A model generated the notes under the pieces. The model ran no database searches. It had not been told where the DNA came from and saw only the letters and a list, made by a program, of their open reading frames with translations. A stretch of 11,413 bases of DNA, from contig URWM01000029.1 of NCBI GenBank assembly GCA_900551655.1, forward strand, positions 1 to 11,413. Direction: 5' to 3'. The stretch comes from an uncultured Collinsella sp. (GTDB taxonomy: Bacteria; Actinomycetota; Coriobacteriia; Coriobacteriales; Coriobacteriaceae). Positions 5,241 to 11,413 of the stretch are shown here, piece after piece. Position 1 is the stretch's first letter. The number at the start of each line of letters is the position of its first letter. A program made the translations under genes and the position numbers.

Positions 5241-5780
5241 ATGAAGGTTATTCTTCTCGATGAGATCAAGGGCAAGGGCGGCGAGGGTGACGTCGTAGAG
5301 GTCGCTCAGGGTTACGCTGAGAACTTCCTGTTCCCCAAGAAGCTCGCTGTTGCCGCCACCAAGGGCAACCTCAAGCAGCTTGACGAGCGTCGCAACAACA
5401 TCGCCAAGCGCGAGGCCGTCCGCCTGGCTACCGCCAACGAGACCAAGGCTGCCTTCGAGGGCAAGACGGTCACCGTTGACGTCAAGGTCGGCGACGAGGG
5501 CATCCTCTTTGGCTCCGTTACCGCCGCTATGATCGCCGACGCCATCAAGGCTCAGCTCGGTATGGACATCGACCGCAAGCGCGTCGAGCTCGGTAAGCCC
5601 ATCAAGGTTGCCGGTGCCCACACCGTTGCCATCTCGCTGTACCGCGAGATCAAGGCCGAGGTTGTCGTTCTCGTTGGCGTTACCGCCGAGGAGCTCGCTG
5701 CCGAGGCTGAGGTCGAGGAGGCCGCTGAGGTCGCCGAGGCCGAGACCGCCGAGGTCGAGACTGAGGCTGCTGCCGAGTAG
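5241..5780 (+). CDS. rplI: 50S ribosomal protein L9 with acidic C-terminal tail
   Basis: 179 residues, longer than the usual ~150. The N-terminal rRNA-binding domain is classic: MKVILLDEIKGKGGEGDVVEVAQGYAENFLFPKKLA. It is followed by the long connecting helix and the C-terminal domain (GILFGSVTAAMIADAI ... HTVAISLYREIKAEVVVLV). The last 35 or so residues are an Ala/Glu/Val-rich acidic tail (AEAEVEEAAEVAEAETAEVE), likely disordered or helical. L9 sits at the base of the L1 stalk and helps limit frameshifting. It follows rpsR by 15 bases with AAGGGAG as ribosome site, and is the last gene before the terminator. Confidence 0.97.
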   Translation: MKVILLDEIKGKGGEGDVVEVAQGYAENFLFPKKLAVAATKGNLKQLDERRNNIAKREAVRLATANETKAAFEGKTVTVDVKVGDEGILFGSVTAAMIADAIKAQLGMDIDRKRVELGKPIKVAGAHTVAISLYREIKAEVVVLVGVTAEELAAEAEVEEAAEVAEAETAEVETEAAAE

Positions 5781-5814
5781 CATTTGCTGCAACGCAACAA
5801 CCTTGTTCTAAGAA

Positions 5815-5852
5815 GGGCGCTCTGGGAAACCAGGGTGCCCTTTTTGCTTTTT
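5815..5852 (+). terminator. Rho-independent terminator of the rpsF-rplI operon
   Basis: GGGCGCTCTGG (5815-5825), tetraloop GAAA, CCAGGGTGCCC (5830-5840): an 11-bp stem with two G-T pairs, followed by TTTTTGCTTTTT (5841-5852). Confidence 0.95.
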
Positions 5853-5889
5853 AGCGCTGAGTGAGTGTCATGGTGAACGTTGCGTCGAA

Positions 5890-5905
5890 GTCCTATATAC
5901 AGGAC
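5890..5905. promoter_or_regulatory. Short dyad in the dnaB upstream region
   Basis: GTCCT (5890-5894), ATATAC, AGGAC (5901-5905). It encloses TATATA (5894-5899), a possible -10 with no good -35. It lies within the ~150-base gap that must hold the dnaB promoter; another weak -10 candidate is TACTAT (5968-5973). Nothing else is evident in this gap. Confidence 0.25.
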
Positions 5906-6006
5906 CGTTCATCCGTTTGGTTCGGTGATGATTGGCGGCGCGCGGCGCGTTTTGGGACCGTGGCTGATACTATGGATGCTCGCAAGCGATATGAATGAGG
6001 ATGCTC

Positions 6007-7398
6007 ATGGCATATGACGATAGGGAGACCGGGCTGACGGTTGAGGACCGCGGCTCAAAGTTGGGTCTTCCCCAAAACCAAGATGCAGAGGCCAATGTAC
6101 TGGCCGCTATGCTGCTATCGCCCGAGGTGGTCGAAGAGGCCCAGGTCGAGCTGCAGCCCGATGACTTCTACCGGCCCATTCATAAGACCATCTACACTGC
6201 GATGGTCGATATGTACAACAGCCGCATTCCCATCGACTCTATCTCGCTGATCGATTACCTACGCAGCATCAACAAGCTTGATGCCGTGGGCGGCGAGGCC
6301 TACATTTTGGAGCTGATGGGCCAGACCCTGTCGCTCGTGAACTGGCAGCACCATGCCGCTATCGTCCGTCGCGATTCGATGCTGCGCGAGCTGATCGGTG
6401 CCACCAACGAGATCAACGCGCTGGCCTATAACGCCCCTACCGACACCAAAGAGGTCGTGGAGCTGGCCGAGAGCAAGCTGCTCAAGGTCACGGCGCGCGA
6501 GGTCAAGTCGAGCTATAAGACACTGACCGAGTTTATGGTCGAGGCCTATAACGAGGCCGAGGAAGTGTGCAAGGCCGGCGGACAGGCCGCGGGCGTGCCC
6601 ACCGGCTTCCCGTCGCTCGACCGCATGCTTATGGGTTTCCGCGAGGGCCAGCTCATCATTATCGGCGCCCGTCCTGCCGTGGGTAAGACGTCGTTCGCTC
6701 TGAACCTGGCGCTGAATGCCGCCGCTGCGGGCTATACCGTCGGCTTCTTCTCGTTGGAGATGTCGGGCAAGGAAATTGCCCAGCGCCTGATTTGCGCCTA
6801 CGCCATGATTTCAATCAGCGACTTCCGTACGGGCCGCATTAGCCCCGAGCAGTGGGCCAATATCAACGAGGCCACGCAGACCTTGTCTAAGCTCGACATT
6901 CTGATTGACGATACGCCCGGCACCACGGTGACCGAGATCCGCGCCAAGAGCCGCCGCATGCTCCACAACAAGGAGAAGGCCATCATCATCCTGGACTACC
7001 TGCAGCTGGTGAGTCCTCCGCCGGGACGTCGCTCCGAGAGCCGCACCGTCGAGGTCTCCGAGATGTCGCGAGGTCTGAAGATTATGGCCAAGGAGCTCAA
7101 GATTCCGTTGATCGCGCTGTCGCAGCTGTCGCGTCAGGTCGAGTCCCGTACCGGCAAGCGCCCGCAGCTGTCCGACCTGCGTGAATCGGGCTCCATCGAG
7201 CAGGACGCCGACATCGTTATGTTCTTGGACCGCTCCGCCGATGAGGCCGAGGCCTCGCGTGACGATCGACCCGACGAGGGCGTTACGCGTATCGTCGTGG
7301 CCAAGAACCGTTCGGGCCCGATCGGTGACGTCGACCTGATGTTCCTGCCGGCATCCACCAAGTTCTATGAGCTTGATGGGGCACATGCCGAGGAGTAG
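6007..7398 (+). CDS. dnaB: Replicative DNA helicase DnaB
   Basis: 463 residues, typical length. The N-terminal helical domain spans about 20-125 (NQDAEANVLAAMLLSPEV ... LQPDDFYRPIHKTIYTAM), followed by a linker and the RecA-like motor domain. Walker A is GARPAVGKTS (220-229), Walker B is IIILDYLQL with Asp330, and the C-terminal motif RQVESRTGKRPQLSDLRESG (from residue 376) contains the arginine-finger region. The hexamer unwinds DNA at the fork and interacts with primase. There is no intein at the Walker A site, where inteins are common. The start at 6007 is preferred because GAGG (5997-6000) lies 6 bases upstream; ATG at 5995 and 6001 are in frame but lack spacing. Codon use matches neighbours. 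Confidence 0.98.
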   Translation: MAYDDRETGLTVEDRGSKLGLPQNQDAEANVLAAMLLSPEVVEEAQVELQPDDFYRPIHKTIYTAMVDMYNSRIPIDSISLIDYLRSINKLDAVGGEAYILELMGQTLSLVNWQHHAAIVRRDSMLRELIGATNEINALAYNAPTDTKEVVELAESKLLKVTAREVKSSYKTLTEFMVEAYNEAEEVCKAGGQAAGVPTGFPSLDRMLMGFREGQLIIIGARPAVGKTSFALNLALNAAAAGYTVGFFSLEMSGKEIAQRLICAYAMISISDFRTGRISPEQWANINEATQTLSKLDILIDDTPGTTVTEIRAKSRRMLHNKEKAIIILDYLQLVSPPPGRRSESRTVEVSEMSRGLKIMAKELKIPLIALSQLSRQVESRTGKRPQLSDLRESGSIEQDADIVMFLDRSADEAEASRDDRPDEGVTRIVVAKNRSGPIGDVDLMFLPASTKFYELDGAHAEE

Positions 7399-7425
7399 GA
7401 CAGGCGCCCGTTGCACGGGTATACT
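7397..7425 (+). promoter_or_regulatory. Promoter of purA
   Basis: AGGACA (7397-7402) as -35, a 17-base spacer, TATACT (7420-7425) as -10. The -35 overlaps the dnaB stop codon, so purA can be transcribed separately with a leader of about 60 bases. Confidence 0.55.
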
Positions 7426-7482
7426 GGGAATGTTTTGTGCTTCTGCGTGCCAGCGTGGCGCGTAGACAGTCCATGAATGTAA

Positions 7483-8778
<1,296 letters not shown>

Positions 8779-8800
8779 TCGGCACTATTCGGTTATTGCG

Positions 8801-8844
8801 ATATACCCCTTTGCAGCCCAAGCGGGCGGCCGAGGGGTATATTT
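8801..8844 (+). terminator. Hairpin between purA and purD, probable terminator
   Basis: ATATACCCCT (8801-8810) and AGGGGTATAT (8833-8842) form a perfect 10-bp stem. The 22-base loop contains a nested GCCC (8816-8819)/GGGC (8824-8827) stem. Plus-strand transcripts would end in TATATTTGCTT, a weak U-tract, so termination after purA is likely but perhaps partial. Confidence 0.6.
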
Positions 8845-8896
8845 GCTTGCAAAGGGCTCGCGCGGAGCGGGCCGTTCATCCATAGAGGAGGCACCC

Positions 8897-10201
8897 TTGA
8901 AGGCGGACACTCAAACCATCGACATCCTGTTGTTGGGCAGCGGCGGCCGTGAGCATGCTCTGGCAGCAAAGCTCGCAGCATCACCGCGCGCCGGCAAGCT
9001 CTACATTGCGCCGGGTAACGGCGGCACCGCGAGCTGCGGCGAGAACGTTGTTCTCGACGACTGCGATCCTGCGGCCGTGGCGGCGTTTGCGCAGAGCCAC
9101 GGATGCGGACTCGTGGTAATTGGCCCCGAGGCTCCGCTCGTGGCGGGCGTGGCCGACGCCGTGCGCGCGGCGGGTATTCCCTGCTTTGGCCCGGGTGCCG
9201 AGGGCGCCCAGATGGAGGGCTCCAAGCTATTCTCCAAGCAGCTCATGGAGCGCGCCGGCATTCCGACGGCCGCCTACGGCTCGTTTACTGACGAGGCTTC
9301 GGCGCTTGCCTATGTGCGCGAGCAGGGTGCCCCGCTGGTCGTGAAGGCTGACGGCCTGGCCGCAGGCAAGGGCGTTATCGTGGCGACTGAACTTGAGCAG
9401 GCCGAAGAGGCCGTGCGCGAGTGCTTTGGCGGCACCTTTGGTGATGCCGGCAATACCGTGGTCATCGAGGAGATGCTGACCGGCCCCGAGTGCTCGCTGC
9501 TGGCCTTTACCGACGGCAAGACCGTGCGCCCCATGGCCACCTCGCAGGACCATAAGCGCGCGCTCGAGGGCGACCTTGGCCCCAACACCGGCGGCATGGG
9601 CGTCTACAGCCCGGTGCCTATCGTGACTGACGAGGAGCACGCCACCATGGTGAAGGTCATGGAGCAGACCGTGGCAGAGCTCGCCGCCGAGGGCATCGAC
9701 TACCGCGGCTGCCTGTACGGTGGCTTCATGCTCACGCCTGCCGGCCCCAAGGTGCTGGAGTTCAATGCCCGCTTTGGTGATCCCGAGACGCAGGTTGTGC
9801 TGCCGCGCCTTAAGAACGACCTGGTCGAGGTCATGCTGGCTTGTGCCAACTGCGAGCTTGATCAGATTGAGCTCGACTGGCGCGACGAGTGGGCCGTGGC
9901 CGTTGTCCTGACGAGCGCGGGCTACCCCGGCAGCTACGAGAAGGGCAAGGTCATCACCGGCATCGCCGACGCCGAGGCCATGGAGAACGTGACCGTGTAC
10001 CATGCCGGCACCGCAGTGGTGGACGGTCAGCTCGTGACCAACGGTGGCCGAGTGCTTGCCGTGACCGCGCTGGGCGATACGTTTGAGAACGCCCGCAACC
10101 TTGCCTACGAGGCCTGCGAGAAGATTGATTTTGAGGGCAAGACCTTGCGTCATGACATCGGTCTGCGCGCGCTGCGTGGCCGCGACGCCTGGGATGCCTA
10201 A
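8897..10201 (+). CDS. purD: Phosphoribosylamine-glycine ligase (GAR synthetase)
   Basis: 434 residues with an ATP-grasp fold. It joins 5-phosphoribosylamine and glycine with ATP to give GAR, the second step of de novo purine synthesis. Signatures are [12 protein letters not shown] (11-22), GPEAPL (76-81), the ATP-binding [11 protein letters not shown] (150-160), [20 protein letters not shown] (214-233) and [12 protein letters not shown] (288-299). The start is TTG at 8897: GAGGAGG (8885-8891) lies 5 bases upstream and the protein then begins at the usual distance from GSGGREHAL. An ATG further upstream (8729) would lie within purA. No clear -10 lies between the hairpin and the start. Eight bases after the stop come the ribosome site and start of the NUDIX gene, so the two are probably cotranscribed. 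Confidence 0.97.
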   Translation: MKADTQTIDILLLGSGGREHALAAKLAASPRAGKLYIAPGNGGTASCGENVVLDDCDPAAVAAFAQSHGCGLVVIGPEAPLVAGVADAVRAAGIPCFGPGAEGAQMEGSKLFSKQLMERAGIPTAAYGSFTDEASALAYVREQGAPLVVKADGLAAGKGVIVATELEQAEEAVRECFGGTFGDAGNTVVIEEMLTGPECSLLAFTDGKTVRPMATSQDHKRALEGDLGPNTGGMGVYSPVPIVTDEEHATMVKVMEQTVAELAAEGIDYRGCLYGGFMLTPAGPKVLEFNARFGDPETQVVLPRLKNDLVEVMLACANCELDQIELDWRDEWAVAVVLTSAGYPGSYEKGKVITGIADAEAMENVTVYHAGTAVVDGQLVTNGGRVLAVTALGDTFENARNLAYEACEKIDFEGKTLRHDIGLRALRGRDAWDA

Positions 10202-10222
10202 AGTCCGAGAGGGATGAGACGG

Positions 10223-10918
10223 ATGGACGAGAAGAACGAAGAGCTCGTGGATGCGCAGATCGTCGAAGAGGACAGCCGCATGTATGGGCACGCCGAGGGC
10301 GAGCCTGGTGGCGAGGTCGCTGACGAGCCGGCGCTGGTGCTGGGCGACGACGACCCGCACGATGTCGAGCTGCACGAGAAGATTCTTTCGGAGGAGTGCG
10401 CCTGGAAGGGCAAGATTCTCGACGTCCACCGTCTTGAGGTTGAGCTGCCCAACGGTCACCGCAGCGCCCGCGATATCGTTCGCCATCCGGGTGCGGCGGC
10501 CGTTGTGGCACTGACCGAGAGCGGCAAGATCGTACTGGTGCGTCAGTACCGCACCGCCATCGACCGCGTGACGGTCGAGATTCCTGCCGGCAAGCTCGAT
10601 CCAGGCGAGGACCCGCTCGATTGCGCCAAGCGCGAGCTGCATGAGGAGACGGGCTTTAGGGCTGGTCGCATTCGCTTTTTGACGTCGATTGTCACGTCCT
10701 GCGGTTTTTGCGATGAGATTATCCACATCTACTTGGCTACCAAGCTCGAGTTTGATGCGCCCAACCCCGATGATGACGAGTTTGTCAACGTGGACCTGGT
10801 GCCGCTGCACGAGCTGATCGACGCCGTACTCGACGGCAAGATCGAAGACGCCAAGACCGTCGTAGGCGCCTTGGCCTGCGATAGCATCGCACACAGGCTG
10901 GGCGGAACTGAGCTTTAA
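10223..10918 (+). CDS. NUDIX hydrolase, ADP-ribose pyrophosphatase-like
   Basis: 231 residues. The NUDIX box runs from Gly123 to Phe145 and is perfect: GKLDPGE, seven residues, then REL-H-EET-GF, with metal-binding Glu138, Glu141 and Glu142. Upstream, EECAWKGKILDVHRLEVELP and VRQYRTAIDRVTVEIPAGKL match the NudF/ADP-ribose pyrophosphatase subfamily, which hydrolyses ADP-ribose to AMP and ribose-5-phosphate; both products link to purine metabolism. Residues 1 to about 50 form an acidic, low-complexity extension not needed for the fold. The ATG at 10223 is preferred over 10214 because AGAGGG (10208-10213) is 9 bases from the former and touches the latter. Substrate specificity is inferred. Confidence 0.92.
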   Translation: MDEKNEELVDAQIVEEDSRMYGHAEGEPGGEVADEPALVLGDDDPHDVELHEKILSEECAWKGKILDVHRLEVELPNGHRSARDIVRHPGAAAVVALTESGKIVLVRQYRTAIDRVTVEIPAGKLDPGEDPLDCAKRELHEETGFRAGRIRFLTSIVTSCGFCDEIIHIYLATKLEFDAPNPDDDEFVNVDLVPLHELIDAVLDGKIEDAKTVVGALACDSIAHRLGGTEL

Positions 10919-10928
10919 AAGCGAGGGC

Positions 10929-10980
10929 GACCCTGGGGCAAACACTACTGATTATTTGCCCCAGGGTCTTACGTTATTGT
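10929..10980 (+). terminator. Perfect 14-bp hairpin after the NUDIX gene
   Basis: GACCCTGGGGCAAA (10929-10942), 12-base loop, TTTGCCCCAGGGTC (10955-10968), then TTACGTTATTGTTTTA. The stem is very strong and the tail moderately T-rich. It closes the purD-NUDIX unit and separates it from the ABC transporter gene that begins 30 bases later. Confidence 0.8.
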
Positions 10981-10998
10981 TTTATCTCCGAGGACTGC

Positions 10999-11378
10999 AT
11001 GTTTAGAAGGTTTTTGTCTTATTACAAGCCCCAGATGGGGCTTTTTGTTGCTGATACTGTTTGTGCTCTGGTGCTTGCCGCCATTGACCTGGCGTTCCCC
11101 ATTATCCTGCGTAATTTGACCGGTGGGCTATTTACTCAGGGTCAGGCTGCCATTATGCAGGCGCTCGGCATGATCGCGGTGGGCTTGGTGCTGATGTATG
11201 TCGTCCGCTGCGCCTGCCGCTATTTTGTGAGCTATTGGGGTCACGTGATGGGCGCGCGCATGGAGTCCAAGATGCGCGAGGACCTGTTTGACCAGTATGA
11301 GCGCTTTAGCTTTGCGTACTTCGACCGCAACAGCTCGGGCGACATGATGAGCCGCGTGGTCAACGACCTGTTCGATAT
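10999..11378 (+). CDS. ABC exporter, permease-ATPase fusion, N-terminal part only
   Basis: 126 complete codons from ATG 10999, with GAGGA (10990-10994) 4 bases upstream; the frame then enters the right adapter. The protein starts MFRRFLSYYKPQMGLFVADT, followed by hydrophobic helices (about 15-40 and 58-80). The end is coupling-helix-like: ARMESKMREDLFDQYERFSF, then YFDRNSSGDMMSRVVNDL. This is the transmembrane domain of type I ABC exporters that carry their ATPase on the same chain; the nucleotide-binding half is not in the window. The substrate cannot be told from this part. It probably has its own promoter, but none is clear in the 30 bases after the hairpin. Confidence 0.88.
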
Positions 11379-11413
11379 CTGTCTCTTATACACATCTCCG
11401 AGCCCACGAGACG
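11379..11413 (-). other. Nextera i7-side sequencing adapter (non-genomic)
   Basis: CTGTCTCTTATACACATCT (11379-11397) is the reverse mosaic end, followed by CCGAGCCCACGAGAC (11398-11412). The final G fits the first base of the reverse-complemented index seen at the left end. Both contig ends therefore carry the same i7-side adapter. Confidence 0.98.

Noticed and set aside
4020..5792. 590-residue minus-strand open frame across rpsF-rplI
   Set aside because: Leu/Gly/Asp/Val-rich antisense shadow of four clearly identified genes.
6664..6693. Intein in dnaB at the Walker A site
   Set aside because: The motif GARPAVGKTS is continuous and the protein has normal length.
9227..10945. 572-residue minus-strand open frame opposite purD and the NUDIX gene
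   Set aside because: Antisense shadow that would also cover the terminator hairpin.

Overview
The window is most likely a metagenome or isolate contig from a Collinsella-like member of the Coriobacteriia (Actinomycetota). This rests on the GC-rich codon choice with strong Shine-Dalgarno sites, the gene order rpsF-ssb-rpsR-rplI-dnaB-purA-purD, and an endonuclease-like protein of a type I associate with this class. The genus is an inference, not a measurement. Both ends are not genomic: they carry Illumina Nextera adapter (bases 1-44 and 11379-11413), so the natural sequence is about 45-11378.

Left part, minus strand (45-1887): a TRIC/UPF0126-type membrane channel protein (1887-1198, TTG start), then a secreted or membrane protein with a bactofilin-like beta-helix region (1091 leftward, cut by the adapter). 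A perfect 9-bp inverted repeat lies directly upstream of the second gene.

Accessory island (about 2019-3290): one plus-strand gene for a 335-residue protein with a PD-(D/E)XK/DUF559-like nuclease domain. It is bracketed by two 81-bp repeats in opposite orientation, about 90% identical by hand alignment, each itself an imperfect palindrome. The arrangement looks like a small mobile or selfish cassette and is the most interesting object here. It lies about 30 bp from the terminator of a minus-strand pair of tRNA-Ser genes (anticodons GGA then CGA), each with an encoded CCA and its own terminator.

Core part, plus strand (about 3750-10918): a roughly 300-base leader with several hairpins precedes rpsF-ssb-rpsR-rplI (ribosomal proteins S6, S18 and L9 plus single-strand DNA-binding protein), which ends at a strong terminator. 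Then come dnaB (replicative helicase), purA (AMP synthesis), purD (GAR synthesis, TTG start) and a NUDIX ADP-ribose pyrophosphatase-like gene, followed by a perfect 14-bp hairpin. The 5' part of an ABC exporter runs into the right adapter. The block couples translation, replication and purine nucleotide supply; everything in it is ordinary apart from the leader structures, an acidic tail on L9 and an acidic N-terminal extension on the NUDIX protein.
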